From Rheinheimera riviphila (GTDB lineage: Bacteria > Pseudomonadota > Gammaproteobacteria > Enterobacterales > Alteromonadaceae), in contig NZ_SACS01000001.1 in assembly GCF_004005945.1 (NCBI RefSeq), positions 434,001 to 498,000 of the forward strand: a stretch of DNA of 64,000 nt, in the 5' to 3' direction. Under the pieces are notes generated by a model. The model saw only the letters and a list, made by a program, of their open reading frames with translations, made no database searches and was not told the origin of the DNA. Position numbers and translations under genes: made by a program. This document shows, piece after piece, positions 43,607-55,317 of the stretch. Each line of letters starts with the position of its first letter. Within the stretch, counting starts at the first letter, position 1.

Positions 43607-45688
43607 GTGAAAAGACTCAGCTACGGATTGCTGGCATTATATTGCAGCGCCGTAGTTGCCATGCCAGAACCAGAATTTAATCAATTACGCCAGACGGTAT
43701 TTGCAGCCGCCCGCCAAGACTATCTGAGCGGTATTCAGCGGATTGATGAAATTTTGCAGCAGCAATCGAAGCTGCAACTGACGCTGGAACAACAAATCCG
43801 CCTGCTGTACAGCAAAGCCGAATACACCTATAGACGCAGTGAAACCAACGCCGCTATCACCATTTTGGCACTGGCAAAAGAGCGTAGCCTGGCTTCAACA
43901 GACCCGTCCATTTTGTATAGTTACCACAATATCCTGGCCAGTATTTTCGCAAATCTGGGGGTCTATCAACCGGCGCTGCAACACTACCGGCAGGCGCTGG
44001 AAAAAGCCCGGTTTTTACCGGACAGCTACTATGCCCGGCAAACTGAAAACAATCTGGCATTAATCCTGACCAAACAGCGCCAATTTGCCGAAGCCAGGCG
44101 TTATTTCGAGCATTTTTATCAGCACGGGATTCAGACCAATGATCCATCCATTCAGGGCGTCGCATTAAATAATTTAGGCGAAGTGGCACTGGATGAAGGC
44201 AATATCAAACTCGCCCGCGATTTACATCAACAAGCCCTGGCGCTGCGTCAACAGCATCAATTACAGCATCATTATTCCTGGTCGTTTTTAAATCTGGCCA
44301 AGGTGGCAAAAGCAGAGCAGCAATGGCCCACTGTCATTGAACTGGCGCGCAACAGCCTGCAACTGCGCGAAGGCAAGCTGGATCTGGACTTGCTGGAGCC
44401 CGGTTTGTTACTGGCGGAAGCCCTGGCAAAAACCGGCCAGCTGGCACAAGCGCAGCAGCAACTGACCCAAAGCCTGGCCATCGCCAGCCAGCGGCAACAT
44501 GCCGAATGGTTATTGCGGGGCTGGCAAATGCAGGCCGAATTGTACCGGCAACAACAGCCGGAATTAGCATTGCAGGCCATGCAACAAGCACTGACGGCCC
44601 AACAAAAATTAGCCGAACAACGGTATGCGCTGTCGATTGCGCAAAGTGCGGCCGAACTGGGCTTAGTCAGCCGGGAAGCGGAGTTACAACAAAGCCAGCG
44701 GCAGCACGAATTAGCGCAGCTGGCCGCGACGGCGCAACAACAAAAGTTGTGGCTGGGCATCGCAGCCGCAGTGCTGATTTTATGTATGACACTGTTCTTT
44801 GTATTGAAAATCCGCCGCCAAAACCGGGCACTGCAACAAAGCCTGGATCATTTGCAAAGCACCAGACGCCAGTTGGTCGAAGCCGAAAAAATGGCAGCCT
44901 TAACCAGCCTGGTGTCCGGGATGGCGCATCAGCTGAACACGCCGTTGGGCATTATTTTAACGGCGGTCAGCGGCTGCCATGAGCACATAAAACGGCTGCA
45001 GCAGAAGTTCGACGCCAAAACTTTGTCCGCCACCGATCTGCAACAAGGTTTGCAGGAAAACCACGATATGCTGCAACTGGCAGAGCGCAGCACCATCCGC
45101 GCCGCCGAATTGGTACAACGTTTTAAACAAATTTCCGCCCAGTTTGAACAAGCTGAACCCGAACCCATTACGCTGCAACAGCATCTGCCGGATCTGATGC
45201 ACAGCCTGTTGCAGAGTTTTAACCCAGTACGCCCGGTGAAACTGCTGCTCGATGGCCCGGAATTAACCTGGATCGGTTATCCGGCGCAGCTGAACAAAGT
45301 GCTGACCGCACTGACCGAAAACGCCTTGTACCACGGCCTGCCCGACATCGAGCAGCCGCAAATCTCCTTAAGCTGGCAACTACAGCAGGCGGAAACGCCG
45401 ACTGGACCAGAAGCGCAACAATTGCTCCTGCAGTTTGCCGACAATGGCCACGGGATCCCACCAGAGCTCGCCGCAAAAGTTTTCGACCCCTTCTTCAGCA
45501 CCAAACTGGGCCAGGGCAGCCTGGGACTTGGTCTGAACATCGTGTTTAACACCCTGCAAAACCTGCACGGCCACATCAAACTCGCCCCCACCACCGCAGC
45601 ACAACCCGGTTGCACCTTCGTGCTAACCCTACCACTGGACATCCGGCACAGCCGCAAACCAAAATCCGCAGCTGCTTTAGTCGGATAA
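43607..45688 (+). CDS. Secreted-TPR sensor histidine kinase
   Basis: 693 residues from GTG 43607. A signal peptide or N-terminal helix (LLALYCSAVVA) precedes ~350 residues of TPR-like helices, a coiled segment, one membrane helix (KLWLGIAAAVLILCMTLFFVLKI, ~385-405), then HisKA with GMAHQLNTPLG and a HATPase domain (LTENALYHG, DNGHGIPPE, GLGLNIVF). The TPRs should lie in the periplasm and sense a protein or peptide. The H-box HQLNTPLG is that of a known kinase subclass. No response regulator is adjacent. Confidence 0.9.
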   Translation: MKRLSYGLLALYCSAVVAMPEPEFNQLRQTVFAAARQDYLSGIQRIDEILQQQSKLQLTLEQQIRLLYSKAEYTYRRSETNAAITILALAKERSLASTDPSILYSYHNILASIFANLGVYQPALQHYRQALEKARFLPDSYYARQTENNLALILTKQRQFAEARRYFEHFYQHGIQTNDPSIQGVALNNLGEVALDEGNIKLARDLHQQALALRQQHQLQHHYSWSFLNLAKVAKAEQQWPTVIELARNSLQLREGKLDLDLLEPGLLLAEALAKTGQLAQAQQQLTQSLAIASQRQHAEWLLRGWQMQAELYRQQQPELALQAMQQALTAQQKLAEQRYALSIAQSAAELGLVSREAELQQSQRQHELAQLAATAQQQKLWLGIAAAVLILCMTLFFVLKIRRQNRALQQSLDHLQSTRRQLVEAEKMAALTSLVSGMAHQLNTPLGIILTAVSGCHEHIKRLQQKFDAKTLSATDLQQGLQENHDMLQLAERSTIRAAELVQRFKQISAQFEQAEPEPITLQQHLPDLMHSLLQSFNPVRPVKLLLDGPELTWIGYPAQLNKVLTALTENALYHGLPDIEQPQISLSWQLQQAETPTGPEAQQLLLQFADNGHGIPPELAAKVFDPFFSTKLGQGSLGLGLNIVFNTLQNLHGHIKLAPTTAAQPGCTFVLTLPLDIRHSRKPKSAAALVG

Positions 45689-45802
45689 CTCACCCCGCCA
45701 ACCAAACTGCTCAAATTTTGACTCATCAATCACGAAACTACGCAAAGCCAGATTTTGCGGCTGGACAACCACCCCAAGGCACAATACAATGCCCACCGTC
45801 GC

Positions 45803-45879
<77 letters not shown>

Positions 45880-45887
45880 TAAATGTC

Positions 45888-45912
45888 AAAACCACCCTTG
45901 CGGTGGTTTTTG
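45888..45912 (+). terminator. Intrinsic terminator of the tRNA gene
   Basis: Nine-base-pair stem AAAACCACC/GGTGGTTTT with a CTTGC loop, eight bases after the tRNA, with T5 after the stem. Confidence 0.88.
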
Positions 45913-45919
45913 CATTTAT

Positions 45920-45966
45920 TGTCGTTTTAAGCATAAGTTGAACTTTTTTAACCATAACTTGAACTT
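45920..45966 (+). mobile_element. Candidate left end of a Tn7-like element
   Basis: A TGT at 45920 is followed by two direct repeats, CATAAGTTGAACTT (45932-45945) and CATAACTTGAACTT (45953-45966), 21 bases apart. Repeats of this size and spacing next to a terminal TGT are the layout of TnsB-binding sites. They resemble, from memory, the CCATAAnTTGA sites of Tn6677-type elements. The end lies 40 bases past the tRNA-Arg gene. No right end was found. Confidence 0.55.
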
Positions 45967-46016
45967 CTGTAGTTTTATGCCACGCTTATGTAACTTTGTT
46001 ACGAGAGTGACTGGAC

Positions 46017-48167
46017 GTGCAGAAGCGGAAAATAACTAAGTCTGCAGTTACCAATATTTTCAGGTTTGTCTCCTGCCACAAGCCCGACTCTGTCACCGTC
46101 GAAGGTTACAACGAATTCATCGCTTGCCACTATTTTGAATTCTCTCCTCTGGTTGTCGATTTTGAAGCTCAACCTCAAAAGTTTGCATTTCCAATAGAAG
46201 GCACAAATCGCCCTCTCATCTACACCCCTGATTTTTTGGTTAGATTACATAATCAGCAGGAAGTCTATTTCGAGATTAAACCCCATGACATAACCCTCAC
46301 AGACAAGTTTAGTCAACGGTGGGCGTTGTTACAAAAGACATTTGCTGATAGAGATCTTCGTTTAGAGCTGGTGACTGACAGACAGCTAAAACGTGGTGAG
46401 ATGGCCGAAAACCTCAAACTAGCTCATAGATATATGAACTGTGCCCCCAATACAGCTGAACAAGAAAACATCCTGAAACTCATATCGAAATCCCCGATAT
46501 CAGTAAGTAGCTTATCCCAACAACTTCAGCTGCAGGAAAGTGTGACAATTTCATACTTACTCAATCTGGTCACCAAAAAGCAGCTGTCTTTCCCACTATA
46601 TGCACCGTTAGATTCCAATACCGTATTTCATCGACCACCGCCTGTGATTGAGTGCAATATGGATAAAGTCTTTGAACAAATATTTCCTGTGCCGGATCAT
46701 ATTATTCACGACGAACTTAAAGAAGTTTTTCGTAAGGAGGTGAAGCAGCATTTAGATGACGCTGATTCCTATGAGCATTTAGATGCATTACCAGAAAGAG
46801 AGCGTGAACAAGCTATATTCCGCTGGAAAGTACTCAGTAAAGTAAGCGGATTATGCAACGGAGTACTTTCAAACCAACGCCTTGCTTCGATCTATAACGA
46901 ACTCGAAACAGAATTTGCCGAGAAAACACCATCCATATCTTCAATTAAACGTTGGGCCAAAATTTACGACGCGTCAGGCCGTTCGATAAAGGCATTGTCA
47001 CCGAATATCAGTGAACGTGGTAACAAAACGCATAGGTTATCCATAGAAATGGAGGAGCTCATTCAACAAGCTCTGGATCGAATTAAAGACACCAAGTCAG
47101 GCGCAATATCCAGCGCTTACAGTTATCTCCAGCACCTAGTTTTCCAGTTTAATCAAAGGTCTGGTTTGAAACTCAAAGCCCCCTCAATTCAGACTTTTTG
47201 GGTACGCTTCAATAAAATTTCGCCTTATGAAATGGCGGTAAAATGCAACGGCAAGTTCAAGGCGGCTAAGGAATTCAAAAATATTGCTGAGATGGTAAAA
47301 ACCAATCGCCTGCTGGAAAGAGTCGAAATTGACCATACCCAACTCGATTTTTTTGTTGTCGAAAAAGAAAGTTTTATCCCGCTTGGAAGGCCTTGGGTGA
47401 CAACGCTGTGTGATGTACATTCGCGCTCTGTACTTGGTTTCTATATCGGGTTCACACCTCCTAGCTTTGTGTCTGTGGCGAGAGCTTTGAAGCATGCTCT
47501 TTTACCCAAAGACTATGTATTAAGTAGATACCCTGACATTAAGAACTCTTGGTTATGCTTCGGTAAACCGGAGCTAATAGTATCTGATAATGGCAAGGAA
47601 TTTGATGATAGAGACTTCAAGTTAGCACTGAGCAAGCTTTTAATTAATTCAGGCAAGAATCCAACTGCAACCCCCTACCTGAAGCCAGTCGTCGAGCGGT
47701 ACTTTGGAAAGCTAAATTCAGAGTTACTCCGCGCACATCCAGGACATACCTTAGCAACATTGAAACGTTCTAAGGACTATAACCCGGCGAAGAACGCTGT
47801 AGTTGATATGGACAGGCTACTGCATATTGTGCACATTTGGATTTGTGATATTCACCAAGCAGGCCCCAACTCTAGACGTGACCGTATCCCTAATCTTACA
47901 TGGGTCAAAGCTTTAGATAAATTTGCCCCAGTTCAGCATAATTATGATGCTGAAGAGTTAAATCTGATCTTCTGCCGGACCCTTACCGGTAAGTTGAGAC
48001 AAAATGGAGTGGAGTTCAAGCGCCTCCAATACTCCTGTGATGCATCGGCCGAACTCCGAGGTCGCGTTGGTGATCATCAAGTAACATACAAAAAAGTACC
48101 TTGGGGGTCAGGTCTTGCTTTTTGCCATGCACTTAGCAAAAGTACCTTGGGGTCACAAAAGACCTGA
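46017..48167 (+). CDS. TnsA-TnsB fusion transposase, C-terminally truncated
   Basis: 716 residues from GTG 46017. Residues ~25-95 form a TnsA endonuclease core (Glu33, Q-P at 53-54, P-D72-F, E86-x-K88). Residues ~140-200 look like the helix-turn-helix tail of TnsA. Residues ~260-716 match TnsB: the DDE residues are Asp439 (VEIDHTQ), Asp524 (IVSDNGKEF) and Glu560 (KPVVERYFG), with 35 residues between the last two. The protein stops inside the Mu-type barrel (after RGRVGDHQVTYKK); the last ~24 residues come from a repeat insert, and the usual C-terminal tail that contacts TnsC is absent. It is more A/T-rich than its neighbours. No tnsC, tnsD/tniQ or cas genes follow, so this is a probable relic. 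Confidence 0.82.
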   Translation: MQKRKITKSAVTNIFRFVSCHKPDSVTVEGYNEFIACHYFEFSPLVVDFEAQPQKFAFPIEGTNRPLIYTPDFLVRLHNQQEVYFEIKPHDITLTDKFSQRWALLQKTFADRDLRLELVTDRQLKRGEMAENLKLAHRYMNCAPNTAEQENILKLISKSPISVSSLSQQLQLQESVTISYLLNLVTKKQLSFPLYAPLDSNTVFHRPPPVIECNMDKVFEQIFPVPDHIIHDELKEVFRKEVKQHLDDADSYEHLDALPEREREQAIFRWKVLSKVSGLCNGVLSNQRLASIYNELETEFAEKTPSISSIKRWAKIYDASGRSIKALSPNISERGNKTHRLSIEMEELIQQALDRIKDTKSGAISSAYSYLQHLVFQFNQRSGLKLKAPSIQTFWVRFNKISPYEMAVKCNGKFKAAKEFKNIAEMVKTNRLLERVEIDHTQLDFFVVEKESFIPLGRPWVTTLCDVHSRSVLGFYIGFTPPSFVSVARALKHALLPKDYVLSRYPDIKNSWLCFGKPELIVSDNGKEFDDRDFKLALSKLLINSGKNPTATPYLKPVVERYFGKLNSELLRAHPGHTLATLKRSKDYNPAKNAVVDMDRLLHIVHIWICDIHQAGPNSRRDRIPNLTWVKALDKFAPVQHNYDAEELNLIFCRTLTGKLRQNGVEFKRLQYSCDASAELRGRVGDHQVTYKKVPWGSGLAFCHALSKSTLGSQKT

Positions 48168-48170
48168 CCC
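48094..48170. repeat. Small repeat element at the 3' end of tnsAB
   Basis: A 12-base perfect inverted repeat, GGGTCAGGTCTT (48105-48116) and AAGACCTGACCC (48159-48170), encloses ~42 bases. A direct repeat near AAAAGTACCTTGGGGTCA occurs at ~48092-48110 and 48138-48155. The tnsAB frame enters this block and ends in it. It looks like a small palindromic element that landed in, or replaced, the end of the gene. Confidence 0.7.
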
Positions 48171-48352
48171 TCGACGCACTGTAAAAAAAGCGTGACGCTT
48201 TCTTTCTAATAAATGACCAATCAGAGTGCGACCCTGAAAGACTTTTAGCTCTCTCACGAGCGCTTCTCCCGTTTACTGAAAAACCAACATTGCCCAACCA
48301 CCGCCATTTTAGCTAACATGCGCTCCCGACTCTGGAAACGCCTGCACCCCTT

Positions 48353-49099
48353 ATGAAATGGATTTTTCTGTCCCTGTTTATTCTGACACACAGCCCGCTA
48401 TGGGCTGCAGAACAATATACTAAAACGAAATGTGACCAATTAAAGCAGCAAAAAGAGCAGGTTCGCAAACGCCTGAATGCTGGTTATGGCTTTGCTGAAG
48501 GCGAGCGGTTGGATAAGCAAGACCGTGAGTTATTTCAGAAAATTGCAGCGCATTGCACCTCGCCGGTTACCGATACTTCATTAGATGAAGCGCCGAGCGA
48601 TGGAGCAGGCGATGAACAAGAAACGTCTCAAAACCGTCGTCCAACGCCATCAAAATATGCGGATGTCTCACTGCAACAGATGCCAGCCTGGTCTGGCCGC
48701 AATGCTATTTTTAAAGGAGATAAAGCCGCCGCCTGGACCGAGTTTTATCAGGTGCCGCGCCACTGCCGTCAGAAAGAGTTGTCTGAAGTGGAATTTGTGC
48801 GATGCGCCGATCACAAATCGCAGCAACGGCAACTGTTTGAGCAGAAGTGGCAACGGCTGAAGTTTAGCCCGCTGAACATTAATTCAGCCCAAGCGATGCC
48901 GTCGCAAGCGCAGCGCCAGCCGATACAAAATGTCGTGACGGCTTATACAGTGGAACCCAAAACCTCTGCCAAGGCTCCGGCAGCGCAACCATCGGCCAGC
49001 CGTTATGTCGAAAATATCCAACAACAATTCAACTGGGTCGGCATGGCAATTATTGGCATATTGGCGGCCTTGAGTTGGCTGATTTGGCGCAAGCTGTAG
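48353..49099 (+). CDS. Secreted/membrane protein of unknown function
   Basis: 248 residues with a clear signal peptide (WIFLSLFILTHSPLWAA), a charged helical region (DQLKQQKEQVRKRLNAG), a basic/Gln-rich low-complexity stretch, and one C-terminal membrane helix (WVGMAIIGILAALSWLIWRKL). Two Cys-containing segments (CRQK, RCADH) lie in the middle. I recognise no family. It follows the transposon relic and is convergent with the photolyase gene. Confidence 0.6.
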   Translation: MKWIFLSLFILTHSPLWAAEQYTKTKCDQLKQQKEQVRKRLNAGYGFAEGERLDKQDRELFQKIAAHCTSPVTDTSLDEAPSDGAGDEQETSQNRRPTPSKYADVSLQQMPAWSGRNAIFKGDKAAAWTEFYQVPRHCRQKELSEVEFVRCADHKSQQRQLFEQKWQRLKFSPLNINSAQAMPSQAQRQPIQNVVTAYTVEPKTSAKAPAAQPSASRYVENIQQQFNWVGMAIIGILAALSWLIWRKL

Positions 49100-49131
49100 C
49101 TTCAATTGGAACGCAGGCATACGCCAGGCGA

Positions 49132-50733
49132 CTAATCAAACAGACTCAGTTGCCCGAAATCATCATGGCCCGCTGCTGTTGGGTTTTGCGCTGGCTTTAC
49201 CACCACTGCGCGGGATGAGGTTTTTTGAGCAGTGCCTTTCGCTACTTTCCCCGCTACGCCGCTGCGTAACAACGAAATTTCGTCTTTGGCTTCACGGTGA
49301 CTACTGACAAAATCAACCAGCGGCAGCGGATAACCGTGCGCGCCAGTGCGAAGTTTCATCTGAGCTGGCATCCGCCAGGGTTCAAAAATCCACACATTCG
49401 ACACCTGCCCCAATTCCGGCAGCCAACGCCGGACAAAGATGCCTTCCGGATCCAGGTCTTGCGCTTGCTTTACCGGATTGTAAATACGCAGCACCTGTTG
49501 GCCGGTGGTGCCGCTTTGCATCTGAATTTGCGGGTAATGAATGCCGGGTTCAAAGTCGACAAACAACGTTGCCAGATAGTCGGACACCGGCTGCCATGGC
49601 AGTTTTAAGGTGTAACAAGCGACGGACACCAACATGGCGCGCATCCGGAAATTCAGCCAGCCGTGGTAAATCAGATAACGCATACAGGCATCAACCAGCG
49701 GCCAGCCGGTTTTGCCTTGGCTCCAGGCGATAAATCTACTTTCATCCCAAGGCCGCTGTAGCGCGTCGTATTTGCGGTTGAGGTTCACCAGTCCGGCGTC
49801 CGGGTTACTTTCGAGCTTCTGGATAAAATAGCAATGCCAAACCAGCCGCGAGCGAAACGCCGACAGGTTGCGACACCAGAGCCGATCGGGGTGATGTTGC
49901 AGCGTATAATCCAGCCGCGTCAACACCTCACGCAGGCCAACAGTGCCGTAAGCCAGATGTGCACTGAGCCTTGAGCAACCACTTTCGGCGGTCAGTGGCG
50001 AGCTAATTGACGACTGATAACGTTGACTGCGCTGCGCCAAAAAACTATCCAACAACGCCAAACCCACTTGCCGTCCACCTGGCTGCCGACCGGGACAGGT
50101 ATATTCGTCATTACAGATTTGCAGTGGCAACTCGTTGATGGCCATTACCTTTGCGGTAATACCATTGTTAACAAGCTCTTGTGCGACTATTTCGTCGGTA
50201 TTCGCAAACTGCACCGCAGCCGGAACCGGCAATAGCGGTTGTTGCGACCATTGCTCCCAGTGCAGGTGCCAGGCGTCGGCATTTTTGTCTGTTGTTTTAG
50301 TTTTGCTTTTTGCTGATTTGTTTTTGCGGGAAGGCCTGCGCACGCCATTTTGCGCCGATTGATGCCAGGCAATTGCCTGCTGTTTACACCAAACCGCCAC
50401 CTGAATATCCCGTTGATAAGTCCACAGATTGCCGGTTTCTTCATGACTGTACAGCTTAAAAGTCCCCACCTTTTGCTGCAGCAGCGTTAACGCTTCACCA
50501 ACCGAACTGCGTAAGATCAGCAAACTGCCACCAATTGCAGCGAGTTGTTGCTGCAGATCCAACAACGAATCCCGCACAAACAACCACTGCCGATTGCTGG
50601 TTTCGGCCAATTGCCAATAATCGTCTTCCAGCACATACAGACAAAGCACAGACCCGTGCTGACTGGCCTCCAGCAATGGCCGGTGATCCGCTATACGAAG
50701 ATCACGTTTAAACCAAACCACCTGCACTGTCAT
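49132..50733 (-). CDS. Photolyase/cryptochrome-family protein
   Basis: 533 residues. N-terminal photolyase domain (VVWFKRDLRIADHRPL, LCLYVLED), a Lys/Thr-rich insert (~155-175) and the FAD-binding domain (LSAHLAYGTVGLREV, GKTGWPLVDACMRYLIYHGWLNFRMRAMLVS, DFEPGIHYPQIQMQSGTTG, RIYNPVKQ). The usual W-Q-W near the adenine pocket is replaced by P-Q-I-Q-M, so it belongs to a branch apart from E. coli Phr. It may repair UV dimers or act as a light sensor; the sequence alone cannot tell. AGGA precedes ATG 50733. Confidence 0.88.
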   Translation of the reverse strand: MTVQVVWFKRDLRIADHRPLLEASQHGSVLCLYVLEDDYWQLAETSNRQWLFVRDSLLDLQQQLAAIGGSLLILRSSVGEALTLLQQKVGTFKLYSHEETGNLWTYQRDIQVAVWCKQQAIAWHQSAQNGVRRPSRKNKSAKSKTKTTDKNADAWHLHWEQWSQQPLLPVPAAVQFANTDEIVAQELVNNGITAKVMAINELPLQICNDEYTCPGRQPGGRQVGLALLDSFLAQRSQRYQSSISSPLTAESGCSRLSAHLAYGTVGLREVLTRLDYTLQHHPDRLWCRNLSAFRSRLVWHCYFIQKLESNPDAGLVNLNRKYDALQRPWDESRFIAWSQGKTGWPLVDACMRYLIYHGWLNFRMRAMLVSVACYTLKLPWQPVSDYLATLFVDFEPGIHYPQIQMQSGTTGQQVLRIYNPVKQAQDLDPEGIFVRRWLPELGQVSNVWIFEPWRMPAQMKLRTGAHGYPLPLVDFVSSHREAKDEISLLRSGVAGKVAKGTAQKTSSRAVVVKPAQNPTAAGHDDFGQLSLFD

Positions 50734-50821
50734 GCTTTTTCCTGGGATCTAGCCGTATGGGGGTGAACGAAGTTGTATCGCTGATGGCGGTTAAACGGCT
50801 TGATGGCGGAAAAAGATCAGC

Positions 50822-50853
50822 AAAAAAGAACGCCAGTCTTCGGGACTGGCGTT
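50822..50853 (-). terminator. Intrinsic terminator of katG
   Basis: On the minus strand, a ten-base-pair stem AACGCCAGTC/GACTGGCGTT with a five-base loop runs into CTTTTTTG, 29 bases after the katG stop. Confidence 0.88.
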
Positions 50854-50881
50854 GTTGGTTAATGCTTTTAGTAGGTTTTAA

Positions 50882-53523
<2,642 letters not shown>

Positions 53524-55176
53524 ATGAAGTTAGTGATCAAAATTGGCGTGGCTTTGGTCGTGGTATTGCTCGGCTGGGCTTATTGGCCAGGTTCAGAGAG
53601 CGCCGCTGTCGGAACCAACAACAACCCGATTGAGCAACCACAACAACCAAGCCCAGCAGTCCTACCGCCACAATCGGCGAGTTCAGCGCCAAACAACCAG
53701 CCTTCTTTGACCGGCAACACTAGGGCCGAAGTGCAAACTTGCCCGTCTGCAGAACAGCTCGGGACATCTTTCCAGAAATTGCAGCAACAGCGGGTCAGTC
53801 TGACCAATCAACTGATTGATTTACATATTAAAATTGGTATTAAAAAGCCGGTCACCTTGCAAGCTTTACAGGCAGTTGGTGGCGATTTAGAGGTGTTTCA
53901 GTTTCGGCAATCGGCGAGAAAAGAGAACTTTGCCCATTTCGAACAACGGATTCGGCACATCAACATCAACGTCGATAAAGACACGTTCTTCAATGTGCAG
54001 GCTGCCATCGGCAAGCAGGATTATGATCAACTGTTGCAACTGATTCAACAACATGACACCGCTGACCGCCCGTATTTATTCACGCATATGGAATTGAGTT
54101 TGCTCGGTCGTGTTGTTATCGCTAATCCACAGATCCCGTTTTCAACTATCCAGCAATTTATCGATGCCGGTCTCCAGCCCTTTCTTGGCGATCTGGCAGC
54201 GTTTACCGCGCTGGATTTGCCACTGCCGCTGATTGATATGGTACAGCAACACTATAAAGGCGATTTGCAGCAGCAGTGGCAAGACAACTTTCGTCCTTAC
54301 AATCTCACCTTATTAGCGGCAGAAAACTCCAGTGCTGAGCTATTTGATTATTGGCGTGCTTTAGGTATCCCGGCCAGCATACATCCACAAGCCCCCAATG
54401 CTTTTGATCTCATTCCATTGCCCACTTCAGAGCAACAGCTGACGCGACAAATCAGCAAGGTGCGCACTTTATTGGCTGCAGGGATTTTGCCGCGGTCTGC
54501 TGACGTGCGAAGCAAGTGGCTGCTGCTCTTGCCTGAGCAAGAATCGCAGCAACTGAGTGAATTACTGCAGCAACAACCAGCATTGCCAATTGAAAAAGAC
54601 GGACCAGACGCGACGCCATTGCTGGCGCTGCAGCAATTGCAGACTGAATTTAACCAGCTATTACAGCAAGTTGCGGCTTGTCCAAAAGCGGAGCAATGGC
54701 CCATTGGTATTGCCACAGTCCGGGATTTACCTGAAAGGTATTATCTAACCAACTTAAAAATGCAGCAGCAGTCATCGCAGCGGATGAAAGATTTATCTGC
54801 TGAGAATCTCGACAATACGAAGCAAATGACTGCATTACTTCAGAAAAAAGATTGGCTAGGACTTCAGGATCTAATGCGACAACAGCAAGAAATACCTGCA
54901 GAAGAAGTCGATGTGACTGTGATGATGTTTATGATGATGTTTAATGCAAGCTCAGAAGATGTGCAGCAGTTCTTAGGCAACTTCAAGCAATTAAGCAGTG
55001 AACATACCAAACGATTGTCAGGAGTCGCGTCGCCGGCACATCGAGAACTGTTTAAAGCAGCTGGTTTTATACTACCTTACAATGCCGAAGCTGAAAAATT
55101 GCATCAAATTTTCCGGGAAAGCGAGCAATACAAGAAAAAAGCCGAGCAGCGGCGATCAAACTTACAACAGCAGTAA
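53524..55176 (+). CDS. Membrane-anchored protein of unknown function
   Basis: 550 residues. One N-terminal hydrophobic segment (~5-21, IKIGVALVVVLLGWAYW) acts as an anchor or signal, followed by a Pro/Gln/Ser-rich linker (~25-75) and a long, Gln- and Leu-rich helical region with possible ankyrin-like or TPR-like repeats (for example LLQLIQQHDTADRPYLF... and TLLAAGILP). I recognise no family. Ribosome site AAGGAT lies ahead of ATG 53524. Followed by a hairpin and a solute-binding-like gene. Confidence 0.72.
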   Translation: MKLVIKIGVALVVVLLGWAYWPGSESAAVGTNNNPIEQPQQPSPAVLPPQSASSAPNNQPSLTGNTRAEVQTCPSAEQLGTSFQKLQQQRVSLTNQLIDLHIKIGIKKPVTLQALQAVGGDLEVFQFRQSARKENFAHFEQRIRHININVDKDTFFNVQAAIGKQDYDQLLQLIQQHDTADRPYLFTHMELSLLGRVVIANPQIPFSTIQQFIDAGLQPFLGDLAAFTALDLPLPLIDMVQQHYKGDLQQQWQDNFRPYNLTLLAAENSSAELFDYWRALGIPASIHPQAPNAFDLIPLPTSEQQLTRQISKVRTLLAAGILPRSADVRSKWLLLLPEQESQQLSELLQQQPALPIEKDGPDATPLLALQQLQTEFNQLLQQVAACPKAEQWPIGIATVRDLPERYYLTNLKMQQQSSQRMKDLSAENLDNTKQMTALLQKKDWLGLQDLMRQQQEIPAEEVDVTVMMFMMMFNASSEDVQQFLGNFKQLSSEHTKRLSGVASPAHRELFKAAGFILPYNAEAEKLHQIFRESEQYKKKAEQRRSNLQQQ

Positions 55177-55193
55177 AAGCTGAAATAAATCCA

Positions 55194-55223
55194 GGAGATC
55201 TATAGATTTTTCCATAGATCTCC
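55194..55223 (+). terminator. Perfect hairpin without T-run
   Basis: Ten-base-pair stem GGAGATCTAT/ATAGATCTCC with a ten-base loop, 17 bases after the preceding stop. The T-rich stretch lies in the loop, not after the stem, so termination is doubtful. Confidence 0.4.
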
Positions 55224-55317
55224 CGATTCTACCCTCGGCGTTTTCAGAGGAATTAACAGCAAACAGCAGAAGTTTTTACTATGCTGAAATAAAGTCGGCT
55301 AGGGAGAAGCTTTTCAG

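Noticed and set aside
46017-48167. A CRISPR-associated transposon
   Set aside because: No cas genes, tniQ, tnsC or repeat-spacer array are present in the window. The TnsAB fusion and end repeats alone do not make a CRISPR-guided element.
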